From: Methylocystis silviterrae
GTDB taxonomy: Bacteria > Pseudomonadota > Alphaproteobacteria > Rhizobiales > Beijerinckiaceae
Assembly (NCBI RefSeq): GCF_013350005.1
Contig: NZ_JABVWW010000012.1
Span: 33,780 to 97,779, forward strand
Reading direction: 5' to 3'
DNA: 64,000 nt
Made by a program: the position numbers and the translations under genes. The notes under the pieces were generated by a model. That model worked only from the letters and a program-made list of their open reading frames with translations, ran no database searches and was not told the origin of the DNA. Below are positions 42,057-50,931 of the stretch, piece after piece; position 1 is the first letter of the stretch, and every line of letters starts with the position of its first letter.

Positions 42057-44633
42057 TTAGCGCGACTGATTGGCCCGAACGCCGTCGTTCACCAGCACCG
42101 AACCGACGCCGTAGTTGAACTTCGCTTCGCCCAGGGTGCGCAGCTGGAGCGTGACCATTACCGTCTGGCTCCGGGCCGGCAGGCCCGTGTATGACTGCGG
42201 CTGATAGATCTGCGAATAATTGATCGATAGCGTCGTGCATTCGTCCTGATAGCCGATGCCGCCGCCGAGCGTTGCGATCGAGAAGAGGGGCGCCGAGCCG
42301 ACGAGATTTGAGCCCGTAAGCGTCGTCGCATAATAGACGGACGTCGGATTGGTGAGGGAGTTATAGAGATAGCGGCTCATATCGAAGGTGACGGTGCCCG
42401 TCAGGAAATAGTTTTTGGTGATGTCGTATTTTCCGGACGCGGAGAGTCCCTGGCGACGCACGTCAAAGCCGATCGCCGGCTGTGAGGCGTAATTCGCGTA
42501 TTGGAGCTGGAGCGAGATCGGATCCAGATTCATTGTCGCGAACACGTCGACTCGTCGCGCGCGCAAGCTCCCCTTGTCGAAGCGGCCCTTGGCGGTGAGG
42601 CTGAGAACGGACGAAGGCGCAAACGCGAAGCGCCCGACGATGTCCGATGCGCGCGAGTCGAGGCCGGAATCGAGGCCGACATTCGCCGCGTCAGCCTGCG
42701 CATAGGAGTTGGCGCCGGCGATCTGGCGCGACTGGCCGATCATTGCGTTGATGAAGCCGCCATTGGGCAACGACAGGGTGGCCTGACCGCCATAGTTGAG
42801 GCGCGTGCCTGTCTCGAACCGGTCATAGCCGGAGAATTTGCTCCATTCGAACAGCGTCGAATCGTCGAAGACGAGGCTTTGCGCGTCGATGTTCACCAGC
42901 GACGGAATCGAAGTCTGATTGGGGCGCGCGACGACCTGCGCGATCGGTTCGAAGACGATGTCGCCGATAAAGCTTCTGGCAAGGATCGGGTAGCGCCATT
43001 CAGCGCCGAAGCCCGGGAGCGCCTGGCCGCGGAAGCGGTTGTCGGCGCCGTTGAAGAACTGGCCCTGCGCGGCATTGGGGATCGGCGACAGACTCTGATT
43101 ATAGATCGGGAACAAGCCTTGCCGGTCGTAATCGAGATAGCTCCCGACGAAGCGCGCAAACGCAAACGGGGTCCACACGCCGCCGACCGGATCGATGATT
43201 TTGCGCTTCCAAGCGCCGCTGATCGTCGCGTGCTGATAATCGCCGCCGACGCCGCGCAACAGACAGCCGCTCTGCGCCGGGTCGGTAGCCCGCCCGTAAA
43301 TCTGGCAAACGTTGTACAGGCTATAGATGCGGTCGAGCGTTCGCGGCTGGATGGACTCGAAGTTCGCGACGTTGGCGGAAGTGCTCGTCACATTGGCGTC
43401 GAGTTCAACCTGTCCGCCAACGCCTGCCGTCGCCGCAGGATCAATGTCGAAGACGCGGTTATAGTCGATCACCGGATGGACGACGGGCTGCTGCGCCTGC
43501 ACGTCATTGGGCGACAGCAGCTGGAAATAGTAGCCGCGCATGTCGAAATAGCTGCGCGGTCCCTGGCCGGTCAGATAGATCGTCGATGACGCTTCGCGGA
43601 AGAAATAGTTCTGCAGGAGATAGTTGTATTGCTGGTAGTCCTGCAGGAAGTAGCGATCGGACAGCGCCGTGATGTCCCAGCCGGCGCGCCAACGGTCGTT
43701 GAGCCAGAATTCGCCCATAGACTGGATGGCGCCGCGCCACTGCTTGCCGCCGGCGCCGAATGGGGCTTGCGCGAAGGCGCTCGTGTCTCCCACATGCGTG
43801 CCCTGACCGCGGATCGTATAGCCGCCATTGTCGAAGCGCTGACGGAATTCGGCCGTGACGAACGGGCCCTGCCGGGAAAAATAAATCGGCGTTACGGTCA
43901 GGTCGTAATCCGGCGCAATCGCCCAGAAGTACGGCACGCCCACGCCGGCGCCGAGCTGCTGGCGATAGATGAAAACCGGCGATAGAAAACCGGACTTGCG
44001 CTTCACCGATGGGTCAGCCGACGACCAGAACGGCACATAGGCGATTGGCACGCCAAGAAGTTCGAAGGACGCATCCTCGTAATAGATCATCTTCTCGACG
44101 TTGTCGTGAATGATCCGTTTGGCGCGAACCGACCACGTGCGCGGCTTTGCGGGATCGTCTCGACAGGCCTCGCAGGCGGTGTAGGTGCCCATTTCGAAGG
44201 TCGTCGTCTCGCCGGCCCGCTCGGCGCGCGGCGAGGTGAAATGCGTGTTGTTGACGGTGTCGACCTGCAGGCTGTCGATGAACCCGTTCTTGAAATCGTC
44301 CGTGAAGTCGAAACGCTCGGCCCTGGCGATTGAGCCGTCGGTTTCGGTCAGCGTGGCGTGGCCCTCGGCGAAGACGCGCGACGTGTTGCGGTCATAGGTG
44401 ACGCGGTCGGCTTCGAGCAGCCGGCCCTTGTAATAGATCTGGACGGCCCCGCGCGCCGTGACGGTGTTGCTTTTCTCGTCGTAGACGAGCTCCTTGGCCT
44501 CGACGACCATGCGCGCATCGGCGCCCGCGGCCGGCGGCGCCGCAGCGGCGGAGTGAGCGGCGAAGGCCGCCTCGGCGAGCGCGAGCGCAGCCGCAAGAAT
44601 GGATAGGCGCCGGGAGGAGCTGGTGAGCGCCAT
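42057..44633 (-). CDS. lptD: LPS-assembly protein LptD
   Basis: LptD is the outer-membrane barrel that inserts lipopolysaccharide at the cell surface with LptE. The 858-residue protein has a signal peptide and a LptA-like beta-jellyroll domain (DARMVVEAKELVYDEKSNTV, VTYDRNTSRVFAEGHATL; residues about 45-200). A large C-terminal barrel follows (GFLSPVFIYRQQLGAGVGVPYFWAIAPDYDLT onward). Cys pairs in EACRDDP, YNVCQIYG and GCLL may form the plug-barrel disulfides. ATG 44633 overlaps the lptG stop by one base (TGATG), so translation is coupled. The frame continues 22 codons further upstream. surA, pdxA and rsmA, which often follow, are absent. Confidence 0.96.
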   Translation of the reverse strand: MALTSSSRRLSILAAALALAEAAFAAHSAAAAPPAAGADARMVVEAKELVYDEKSNTVTARGAVQIYYKGRLLEADRVTYDRNTSRVFAEGHATLTETDGSIARAERFDFTDDFKNGFIDSLQVDTVNNTHFTSPRAERAGETTTFEMGTYTACEACRDDPAKPRTWSVRAKRIIHDNVEKMIYYEDASFELLGVPIAYVPFWSSADPSVKRKSGFLSPVFIYRQQLGAGVGVPYFWAIAPDYDLTVTPIYFSRQGPFVTAEFRQRFDNGGYTIRGQGTHVGDTSAFAQAPFGAGGKQWRGAIQSMGEFWLNDRWRAGWDITALSDRYFLQDYQQYNYLLQNYFFREASSTIYLTGQGPRSYFDMRGYYFQLLSPNDVQAQQPVVHPVIDYNRVFDIDPAATAGVGGQVELDANVTSTSANVANFESIQPRTLDRIYSLYNVCQIYGRATDPAQSGCLLRGVGGDYQHATISGAWKRKIIDPVGGVWTPFAFARFVGSYLDYDRQGLFPIYNQSLSPIPNAAQGQFFNGADNRFRGQALPGFGAEWRYPILARSFIGDIVFEPIAQVVARPNQTSIPSLVNIDAQSLVFDDSTLFEWSKFSGYDRFETGTRLNYGGQATLSLPNGGFINAMIGQSRQIAGANSYAQADAANVGLDSGLDSRASDIVGRFAFAPSSVLSLTAKGRFDKGSLRARRVDVFATMNLDPISLQLQYANYASQPAIGFDVRRQGLSASGKYDITKNYFLTGTVTFDMSRYLYNSLTNPTSVYYATTLTGSNLVGSAPLFSIATLGGGIGYQDECTTLSINYSQIYQPQSYTGLPARSQTVMVTLQLRTLGEAKFNYGVGSVLVNDGVRANQSR

Positions 44634-45718
44634 CAGCCGTCCTCCGAATAGAGCAAAATGACCGTGCCCAACATGCTCCCGACAAGCGCAGGCGACCATG
44701 CGGCCACTACAGGGCTGATCATGCCTGCGCCGCCGAGATCCGAGAGGACTTTAGTAACGATGTAAAGCACGAAGCCTGCGGCCACGCCACCCGAAAGGGC
44801 TTTTGCGACCCCGCCAAATCGAAAGAATCTTAATGAAAAGGAAGCGGCGACGAGAACCATCGCGACGAGCAGCAGCGGTCGCGCAAGAAGCGTCTGAAAC
44901 TGCAGCCGATAGCCGGTCGCGTCGAGACCTGCTTCGGCGGTGCGCGCCGTCATTTCCGGCAGCGACCAGAACGGCGTGCCTTGTGGCGGCGTCGTCGCCG
45001 CCGCCACCTGCTCGGGCGTCAGGTCGGTGGCCAGCATGTAAGAACCGACGCTGCGCGCCGGCTCTCCGGGCAGGCTGACCTGCGCGTTTTCGAGCACCCA
45101 GACTCCGGGCTCGAGTCGCGCGTGATGCGCTTCGACCCGCTCCAGGAAGCCGCCGCGCGCCGCGTAAATGTTGACGCTGACCCCCGCGAGCTCCGAGCCG
45201 CCATTCGAGGAGTTCATGGCGTGCATGATGGCGAGGCCGTCGACGCCGTGCTGGCGCAGCCAAACGCCGTGGTCGATGCGCAAACTGCCGGGCACGCCGA
45301 AAAGATCCCACTCCATTTGTTCTGAGCGCTGTTTCATCGAAGCCGAGAGTGGGTTGTAAATCGCCACCGACACAACCCCGATGAGCAGGGCGGTGAGCGC
45401 CGGCGGCGCAATGAACTGCCAAACCGACATGCCGGCGGCGCGGGCGACGATTAATTCGAGCTTCCTGGTTAGGTCAACGAAGGTCGCCATCGATCCGAAG
45501 AGAACGGCGAAGGGCAGAATCATCTCGGCGGCCGCCGGAACCCGCATCGCCGTCATCAGCGCGACGGTCGCCGCGCCGGCCTGCGGATTGTCGCTGGCGC
45601 GCCGCAGCATCTCGACGAAAACCACGACGAACATCAGGCAGAAAATCGTAAAAAAGATCGCCAGAATCGTGCGCATAAACCGCAGCGCAAAATAGCGCGT
45701 GATCGTCGCCCCGATCAT
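44633..45718 (-). CDS. lptG: LPS export ABC transporter permease LptG
   Basis: LptG is one of the two permeases of the LptB2FG complex, which lifts lipopolysaccharide out of the inner membrane. The 361-residue protein has YjgP/YjgQ-family features: two N-terminal helices, the LTRKLELIVARAAGMSVWQFIAP block after helix 2, a periplasmic jellyroll (residues about 130-270), and three C-terminal helices with SLRFFRFGGVAKALSGGVAAG. The sibling permease lptF normally precedes lptG in this order; here lptG is divergent from pepA and lptF is not in the window. Confidence 0.93.
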   Translation of the reverse strand: MIGATITRYFALRFMRTILAIFFTIFCLMFVVVFVEMLRRASDNPQAGAATVALMTAMRVPAAAEMILPFAVLFGSMATFVDLTRKLELIVARAAGMSVWQFIAPPALTALLIGVVSVAIYNPLSASMKQRSEQMEWDLFGVPGSLRIDHGVWLRQHGVDGLAIMHAMNSSNGGSELAGVSVNIYAARGGFLERVEAHHARLEPGVWVLENAQVSLPGEPARSVGSYMLATDLTPEQVAAATTPPQGTPFWSLPEMTARTAEAGLDATGYRLQFQTLLARPLLLVAMVLVAASFSLRFFRFGGVAKALSGGVAAGFVLYIVTKVLSDLGGAGMISPVVAAWSPALVGSMLGTVILLYSEDG

Positions 45719-46108
45719 GGCAGCGGCTGTCCTCCTCTGTGTTTTGGCGCGCCGCCCCAGGCGGGAGCAGTTAAGGCCCTGTCAACGATCGCTAGACGCT
45801 CGCATCTTTGCGCGCAAGCGTTGCGCGGCTCCTCTGAGCCGCACCGACATATTCAATTCGCGAGCGTTGCTTTTGCGCCACGTCGGATTTCTGCGTAAAG
45901 ATCGCGGCGATTCCGCGGCGGGACGAGAATCTGGAATAGTTCAAAAATTGACCGGAGCCGCGATTGACCGCCGCCGCCCGTCGGAAGATATTACGGGCCG
46001 CTCCCGTCAAATCGCGCGTCTGGCGCGCCGCCGGCGCTAACTTTCTCAAAAACCGACGCATTCGCGCCGGAACGGCTTCCGCTTCGGCGGAGGAGGCAAG
46101 AGGCCCTG
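45719..46108. other. Divergent promoter region between lptG and pepA
   Basis: These 390 bases separate the divergent starts of lptG and pepA. I see no gene of convincing composition; an open frame of 89 codons on the minus strand (45792-46061) is Arg-rich and lacks a ribosome site. The stretch near 45835-45950 is more AT-rich and is the likeliest promoter area. An AGGAGG at 46091-46096 lies upstream of the pepA ATG. Confidence 0.45.
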
Positions 46109-47665
46109 ATGCTCGTCAACGCCAAATATGAACTCCAGCCATTCGACGCCGCCGAAGCGCTGCTGCGCCAGCCCGAGGACGCCGGGCATCCGCGAACGCT
46201 CGTCGTTTTCGTGGGCCGCGATCTCGCCATGGGCGAGCGCGCCGCCAGCGTGCTCAAGGATGCGGCCGCGCATCTTTCGCGCGCCGCCGCAGCGGCGAAA
46301 TTCAAGGGCAAGTCGGGAACGTCGCTCGAGATTCTGGCGGCGCCCGGCGCGCCCGCCAGCAGAGTGATCCTGATGGGCGTCGGCGCCGGGGACGAGACCG
46401 GGGCAGAGGGCGGCGAAGCCGCCAAGCCCTTCGAGGACTTCTTCGCGCTTGGCGGACAAACCGCGGCGAAAATGGGTCCGGGGGCGCGGGCGGTCGTGCT
46501 GTTCGATCTGCCGGAAGGGGTTTCCGCCGCTCACGACTCGGTCGGCCAATTCGCGCTCGGCGGCTGGCTGCGCGCCTACAAATTCGACCATTACAAGACA
46601 AAGAAGAAGGACGAGGCCGAGCGCGAAGGACCGATGGAGGTCGTCGTCGCCCTGGCCGATCCCGACAGCCATAGCGCCGCGATGTCGGATGGCGGCCATT
46701 TGGCGGAAGCCGTCATGCTCGCAAGAACTCTCGTCAATGAGCCGGCGAACGTCCTGACTCCGCCGGAATTCGCCCGCCGCGCGTCGGAGCTGATGAAGCT
46801 TGGCGTCGAGGTCGAGGTCCTCGACGAGAAGGCGATGTCAGCACTCGGGATGCGGGCGCTGCTCGGCGTTGGGCAGGGGTCCGAGGCGGGGATCCGGCTC
46901 GTCGTGCTGCGCTGGAGCGGCGGCGCCGAGGGCGCGGCGCCGATCGCCTTCGTCGGCAAGGGCGTCGTTTTCGACTCCGGCGGCATTTCCATCAAGCCCG
47001 CCGCATCGATGGAGGACATGAAGGGCGACATGGCCGGCGCCGCCGCCGTGACCGGGGCCATGTACGCGATCGCCGCCCGCAAGGCGAAGGCCAATGTCGT
47101 CGGCGTGCTCGGCCTCGTCGAGAACATGCCGGACGGCAAGGCTCAGCGGCCGGGCGACATCGTCAAATCCATGTCGGGTCAAACGATCGAGATCGTGAAC
47201 ACCGACGCCGAAGGTCGGCTCGTCCTCGCCGACGCGCTGACTTACGTCATCGAGAACCATAAGCCTGCCGCGGTCATAGATCTGGCGACGCTCACCGGCG
47301 CCATTCTCGTCGCCCTGGGACAGGAATATGGCGGGTTGTTCTCGAACAATGACGAGCTTGCCGATCGCCTGACCAAATCCGGGAACCACATCGGCGAGAA
47401 GCTGTGGCGCCTGCCGATGGGTCCCGCTTACGACAAGCTGATCGACTCGAAGTTCGCCGATATGAAGAACACCGGCGGCCGCCATGCCGGCTCGATCACC
47501 GCGGCGCATTTCCTGCAGCGTTTCGTCGGCAAGACGCCCTGGGCGCATCTCGACATCGCGGGCACCGGCATGGGCTCGCCGATGAGCGACACCAACCAGA
47601 GCTGGGGCGCCGGGTGGGGCGTGCGGCTGCTCGACCGGCTGGTGCGCGATTATTACGAGGGGTAG
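46109..47665 (+). CDS. pepA: Leucyl aminopeptidase (M17 family)
   Basis: PepA is a cytoplasmic aminopeptidase that releases N-terminal residues, and in some bacteria also acts in Xer recombination. The 518-residue protein has the M17 signature [17 protein letters not shown] (near residue 365) and the zinc-binding blocks [21 protein letters not shown] and [11 protein letters not shown]. Also present are [14 protein letters not shown] and [14 protein letters not shown]. The N-terminal macro-like domain (residues 1-190) is less conserved, as usual. It is followed by a 33-base perfect inverted repeat at 47701-47733. Confidence 0.97.
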   Translation: MLVNAKYELQPFDAAEALLRQPEDAGHPRTLVVFVGRDLAMGERAASVLKDAAAHLSRAAAAAKFKGKSGTSLEILAAPGAPASRVILMGVGAGDETGAEGGEAAKPFEDFFALGGQTAAKMGPGARAVVLFDLPEGVSAAHDSVGQFALGGWLRAYKFDHYKTKKKDEAEREGPMEVVVALADPDSHSAAMSDGGHLAEAVMLARTLVNEPANVLTPPEFARRASELMKLGVEVEVLDEKAMSALGMRALLGVGQGSEAGIRLVVLRWSGGAEGAAPIAFVGKGVVFDSGGISIKPAASMEDMKGDMAGAAAVTGAMYAIAARKAKANVVGVLGLVENMPDGKAQRPGDIVKSMSGQTIEIVNTDAEGRLVLADALTYVIENHKPAAVIDLATLTGAILVALGQEYGGLFSNNDELADRLTKSGNHIGEKLWRLPMGPAYDKLIDSKFADMKNTGGRHAGSITAAHFLQRFVGKTPWAHLDIAGTGMGSPMSDTNQSWGAGWGVRLLDRLVRDYYEG

Positions 47666-47700
47666 TGGCCGGGCTCGCTATCTGGGCTTGGTTATGCATG

Positions 47701-47733
47701 CGCTGGAGACGGCGATCGTCGCCGTCTCCAGCG
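47701..47733 (+). terminator. Perfect hairpin after pepA
   Basis: A 15-bp perfect stem (CGCTGGAGACGGCGA/TCGCCGTCTCCAGCG) with a 3-base loop begins 35 bases after the pepA stop. There is no following T-tract, so it may work with Rho or stabilise the mRNA end. A separate small gene transcribed toward it ends 22 bases further on. Confidence 0.5.
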
Positions 47734-47754
47734 GCCACGCCAAACGAAGCTTAA

Positions 47755-48120
47755 TTACACTCGTGAAACTATAATCATAACCGCCCCTATAATTAGCGAG
47801 AAGAGGCTCGCTTGTAGATCATAGAGCATGCAATCGTTGGCGTTTATCGGGTTAACCAATATTTCTACTTTATCATTTACCTTGACGTCTCTGCTGTTTT
47901 GGCAAAAGCCAAATCCGACATTGCTGACATAGTGCAGCTGATCAAAATCATATTCCACTTTCACCCTGTCCCCAATGAATTCGCCAATTGTCGGCTTGAC
48001 GTCGACGACTGTCGCCTCCGATCGCCGCCACGCAAAATATCGTCGCAGGTTTAGCCCGCTAAAAAGAACGATAACGATGCCCGGTAGAATAAGGACGTGG
48101 TGTGGACCTTCAATTAGCAT
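47755..48120 (-). CDS. DUF3592-like small membrane protein
   Basis: This 121-residue protein has an N-terminal membrane helix (HHVLILPGIVIVLFSGLNL) and a C-terminal one (ASLFSLIIGAVMIIVSRV). A beta-rich middle between them resembles DUF3592 (ATVVDVKPTIGEF, VKVEYDFDQLHYVSNVGFG, VKVNDKVEILVNPINANDC). The function of that family is unknown. The codon third positions are more AT-rich than in neighbouring genes, which suggests acquired DNA. It sits between pepA and an insertion element. Confidence 0.6.
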   Translation of the reverse strand: MLIEGPHHVLILPGIVIVLFSGLNLRRYFAWRRSEATVVDVKPTIGEFIGDRVKVEYDFDQLHYVSNVGFGFCQNSRDVKVNDKVEILVNPINANDCMLYDLQASLFSLIIGAVMIIVSRV

Positions 48121-48268
48121 CCGTTTCAGCTCACATTGCGCTATTCAGTCCAGCAAACTCCGAATAATCCTGCGTCGTCTCGTCGTTCACACGCAGGTAA
48201 TCTAGCTGGCACCCTGCAATTACATTTTTTACTTTTGAAGCTTAGCTGTTTCGTGTGCGTCGTCAACC

Positions 48269-48294
48269 GGCGATTATGCACTTGACTTAGCAAG
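48269..48294 (+). repeat. Left terminal inverted repeat of the IS1595-family element
   Basis: The left end begins GGCGATTATGCACTTGACTT and continues AGCAAG. It mirrors the right end at 50906-50931 with differences at the fourth and eighteenth bases. The target duplication abuts its outer edge. Confidence 0.93.
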
Positions 48295-48332
48295 CAGCAT
48301 AAGCGATAACTTGGTTATTGGAGTTAGCACCG

Positions 48333-49250
48333 ATGACCAATCTTTCCGCCCCTCGCTTCCATGACGAAGACGCCGCCCGCGAGCATATCGAAGCCTCGCG
48401 CTGGCCTGATGGCGTGACCTGCCCGCATTGCGGATCGGTCAAAGTCCGCCGCATGGAAGGCAAGACGCAGGCCGGCATGTTCCTGTGCAACGATTGCCGC
48501 GACAAGTTCACCTGCCGCACTGGCACGATCATGGAGCGCTCTCACGTCCCGTTGCATAAGTGGCTACTCGCCATCCATCTGATGGCATCAAGCAAGAAAG
48601 GCATTTCGGCGCATCAACTGATGCGCAACCTCGGACTCGGCTCCTACCGGACCGCGTGGTTTCTGGCGCATCGCATTCGCGAGGCCATGACCGATGATAG
48701 CCACAAGGCCACTGGCGGGCTTGGCGGCGCGAACAAGGTTGTCGAAGCCGACGAAAGCTATGTCGGGGGAAAGGCCAAGAACCGCGCCTTCAAAGAGCCT
48801 GCGCCAAAGAAAGCCGTTGTGACGCTCATCGAACGCGATGGCCGCGCCAAGTCTTTCCACGTCGCCAACGTGACCGCAAAGACCGTGCGCCCGATCATCG
48901 TGACCAACGCTAATCGCGCTAGCTCGCTGATGACCGACGAAAGCCTAATCTACCCCAAGATCGGCGAGGAATTTGCCAACCATCATACGGTCAATCACAG
49001 CGCCAATGAGTATGCACGTCTCGGCGGCTATGCCCATTGCAACACGGCGGAAAGCTTCTTTTCGACCCTTAAGCGCGGGATTACAGGGACCTATCATTCG
49101 GTCAGCGAGGCGCACCTGCATCGCTATCTCGCGGAATTTGACTTCCGCTATAATAATCGCACGGGCCTTGGTGTGGAAGACACGGAACGCGCTGCAAAAG
49201 CGCTGAAAGGCGCGGAAGGCAAACGGTTAATGTATAACCAGCCTCGTTGA
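48333..49250 (+). CDS. IS1595-family transposase
   Basis: This 305-residue transposase of the ISXO2-like type has an N-terminal zinc ribbon: VTCPHCGSVKVRRMEG, with the second pair in FLCNDCRDKFTCRTGT. A helix-turn-helix region follows (KWLLAIHLMASSKKGISAHQ), and then the DDE-type catalytic core. First Asp: VVEADESYVGGKAKN. Second: SLMTDESLIYPKIG. Third acidic region: NTAESFFSTLKRGITGTYHS. It moves the element by a DDE mechanism. ATG 48333 has GGAG upstream; a TTG five codons earlier is possible. It appears complete. Confidence 0.95.
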   Translation: MTNLSAPRFHDEDAAREHIEASRWPDGVTCPHCGSVKVRRMEGKTQAGMFLCNDCRDKFTCRTGTIMERSHVPLHKWLLAIHLMASSKKGISAHQLMRNLGLGSYRTAWFLAHRIREAMTDDSHKATGGLGGANKVVEADESYVGGKAKNRAFKEPAPKKAVVTLIERDGRAKSFHVANVTAKTVRPIIVTNANRASSLMTDESLIYPKIGEEFANHHTVNHSANEYARLGGYAHCNTAESFFSTLKRGITGTYHSVSEAHLHRYLAEFDFRYNNRTGLGVEDTERAAKALKGAEGKRLMYNQPR

Positions 49251-49322
49251 GCCGAAAACGATTAAGCAGAAAGCGACGCGGTTTAAGCGTTGGAGAAAAC
49301 GCAATAGAAGCAATAAAATAAG

Positions 49323-49763
49323 CTAAGCGTCTTCTTTCCCGCACAACTCCTTAAGAAGCTCGGCGGCCGTCTGCTCACTACTGCCGCCGTACACCTTCAC
49401 CATGAACCAAACAAAAAAACCAGCGGCTATTAGGACCTGAACCAATTCGAACGCATGGACTGAAAATTCTGACCGCTGAGCAGCGTTATAGACAGCCTCA
49501 ATCGCACTTGGCAAAGCTGCGATGAACCCAGTCAGTGCTGCATATGTGAACTCATCCCATTTTTTACGGGGCAGCGTCGCTAACATGGAAAGCTTTTCCT
49601 CGGTGAGCTGATGCAACCGTATTGGAGCTGGCTCGACATGCTCGATAGTCGGAGCACGTCCAAGTTGGGCGCTTGGCAAATTGGTCGATTGCGAAACTGT
49701 AAGTTGGCCGTGACCGCCGCCACCACTCTTAGACGGCACGCTACGCATCGCCAGCCTTACCAT
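49323..49763 (-). CDS. Cargo membrane protein, two predicted helices
   Basis: This 146-residue protein of unknown function is carried by the insertion element. The N-terminal half is polar with a Gly/His-rich patch (PSKSGGGGHGQLTVSQS). Two hydrophobic stretches follow (FTYAALTGFIAALPSAIEAV, about residues 72-91, and VLIAAGFFVWFMVKVYGG, about 110-128), then a charged tail (ELLKELCGKEDA). Its start overlaps the end of the previous cargo gene (49741-49763) by 23 bases, so translation is probably coupled. No family recognised. Confidence 0.55.
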   Translation of the reverse strand: MVRLAMRSVPSKSGGGGHGQLTVSQSTNLPSAQLGRAPTIEHVEPAPIRLHQLTEEKLSMLATLPRKKWDEFTYAALTGFIAALPSAIEAVYNAAQRSEFSVHAFELVQVLIAAGFFVWFMVKVYGGSSEQTAAELLKELCGKEDA

Positions 49764-50049
49764 TCATCGCAGATGATGATCTGGCCTTTTTGTCCTTCTC
49801 AATCGTGTCCAAAATCGATTTTGCAAGAGCTTCTGCATCCTCAGGGATCATTGAGACAGCCAATCGATATTTAGCGGTTTCAGGTGATCCAAACGCCTCC
49901 CCGAATGAGACTCTCACAATAGCCGGAGAAGCTGCGACAGTGAAAAAATTAGAAAAAGTGGACGGCGGGTCTTCCCAGTTGCGGGTTGTTCTCTTCTCTT
50001 CCATCATCCCCAATCCATGTTTTGTCGGCTGGAGAATGATAGATCGCAC
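49741..50049 (-). CDS. Cargo protein resembling DUF3467
   Basis: The frame reads from GTG 50049 (102 residues), but ATG codons at 50007 and 50004 give an 86- to 88-residue protein beginning MEEKRTTRNWEDPP, which is more likely. The body (FSNFFTVAASPAIVRVSFGE, then AVSMIPEDAEALAKSILDTI) resembles DUF3467: an F/Y-x-N start, an SPx-V/E-R strand, and a final helix with the A-x-A-L-A-K pattern. That family has no defined function. It follows the 53-residue basic gene closely and overlaps the next gene on the same strand. Confidence 0.55.
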   Translation of the reverse strand: MRSIILQPTKHGLGMMEEKRTTRNWEDPPSTFSNFFTVAASPAIVRVSFGEAFGSPETAKYRLAVSMIPEDAEALAKSILDTIEKDKKARSSSAMNGKAGDA

Positions 50050-50059
50050 GAGCCAAAAT

Positions 50060-50221
50060 TTAATCCAACTTATTCCTCTTGGAGCCCAACTTAGGACGGC
50101 CTCGCTTCTTAGGACTCGCGCTTGCGTCCTTCTTTGGCTTAGGCTGCGGCGGAGTGGAGAGAAGACGCTTTAGCGTCTCTTCTTCAATTCTTAGACAGTT
50201 ATCGTCTTCCACCTTACTCAT
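50060..50221 (-). CDS. Small cargo protein with AT-hook-like tail, 53 residues
   Basis: This short gene starts at ATG 50219-50221 (MSKVEDDNCLRIEEETLKRL), has a Pro/Lys-rich linker, and ends in KKRGRPKLGSKRNKLD. The RGRPK core (residues 40-44) matches an AT-hook, which binds the minor groove of AT-rich DNA. It could regulate the cargo or assist transposition. Both are inference. It is divergent from the HEPN-like gene with only 12 bases between starts, and it heads a three-gene minus-strand string. Confidence 0.55.
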   Translation of the reverse strand: MSKVEDDNCLRIEEETLKRLLSTPPQPKPKKDASASPKKRGRPKLGSKRNKLD

Positions 50222-50233
50222 TGGGTTACGCCC

Positions 50234-50737
50234 GTGGCTGATAATATTAGCGATCTCATAGAATCCTTTGAGAAATCACAGGGGCCGGTAACCCACTTCG
50301 CTTGGGTTGGCCGAATCGCTAGCGCATGGGCGCTATTTGAATTGGTTCTGGACGATAGATGCATCCGATTATCGCGCATGGACGCTCTCTATGGATTTTG
50401 CCTAACATCCCAAGTTATCGGCTCCGCCAGAAAGATAGATGCCTTTATTGCGATTTCAAAATTGCGCGGAGCATCCATGATGAATGGAGAATTCGAAAAG
50501 TTCGCCAAATCAACCGCCGCTCTATCAGAGAAGCGGAATAGGGTAATTCATGACCCTTGGTGCGAAGACGATGACGGCAGCGTGACTAAAACAGAGGTAT
50601 CTGCTAGGAGATTATTTAAATTTGAAATTTTAGAATCTGACATAGAACAATTACGTCGTCTTTTTTCTGACATACTAAGCCACATCCAATGGCTTGATAA
50701 AATATTCACCGAAGTTGATGCGATGCCAGAACCATAG
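50234..50737 (+). CDS. Cargo HEPN-like protein with R-x4-H motif
   Basis: This 167-residue, mainly helical protein starts at GTG 50234. A first helical pair (FAWVGRIASAWALFELVLDDR) and a central helix (SARKIDAFIAISKL) lead to the motif SEKRNRVIHDPW. There Arg101-x4-His106 matches the HEPN RNase signature, with Asn102 following the Arg as in many HEPN toxins. HEPN proteins are RNases in toxin-antitoxin, abortive infection and CRISPR systems. Activity here is inferred from the motif and helical pattern only. Its 3' end overlaps the convergent 66-residue gene by 32 bases. Confidence 0.55.
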   Translation: MADNISDLIESFEKSQGPVTHFAWVGRIASAWALFELVLDDRCIRLSRMDALYGFCLTSQVIGSARKIDAFIAISKLRGASMMNGEFEKFAKSTAALSEKRNRVIHDPWCEDDDGSVTKTEVSARRLFKFEILESDIEQLRRLFSDILSHIQWLDKIFTEVDAMPEP

Positions 50738-50906
50738 ATTTATATGCCGCCGCTAGCATCTCTTCTGCAACAGCGTCATCAGCGTCACGCAACCCTCTCC
50801 AACGAGAGGCATACTCTTCCATACCCGCCTTGATCATCTCTGGCGTGACTTCAATTTCACTTGGTTTTAGCGCCGGCCTGTCGACCGAATCAGTATCATC
50901 GCTCAT
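50706..50906 (-). CDS. Small cargo protein, 66 residues
   Basis: This acidic, helical small protein (SEIEVTPEMIKAGMEEYASR, later AVAEEMLAAAYKSMVLASHQ) is of a type frequently seen as a stand-alone unnamed protein in proteobacteria, with the VTPEMI.AG pattern. Its ATG (50904-50906) reaches the start of the right terminal inverted repeat, and its 3' end overlaps the convergent HEPN-like gene. The function is unknown. Confidence 0.5.
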   Translation of the reverse strand: MSDDTDSVDRPALKPSEIEVTPEMIKAGMEEYASRWRGLRDADDAVAEEMLAAAYKSMVLASHQLR

Positions 50907-50931
50907 TTGCTAACTCAAGTGCATAATTGCC
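50906..50931 (-). repeat. Right terminal inverted repeat of the IS1595-family element
   Basis: Read inward from 50931, this end begins GGCAATTATGCACTTGAGTT. It pairs with the left end at 48269-48294. The second copy of the CGTCAACC target duplication follows directly at 50932-50939. Confidence 0.93.

Noticed and set aside
47975..48205. A 76-codon frame opposite the DUF3592-like gene
   Set aside because: It is off-frame, Arg/Thr-biased and has no ribosome site. The minus-strand gene has membrane helices and a domain-like pattern.
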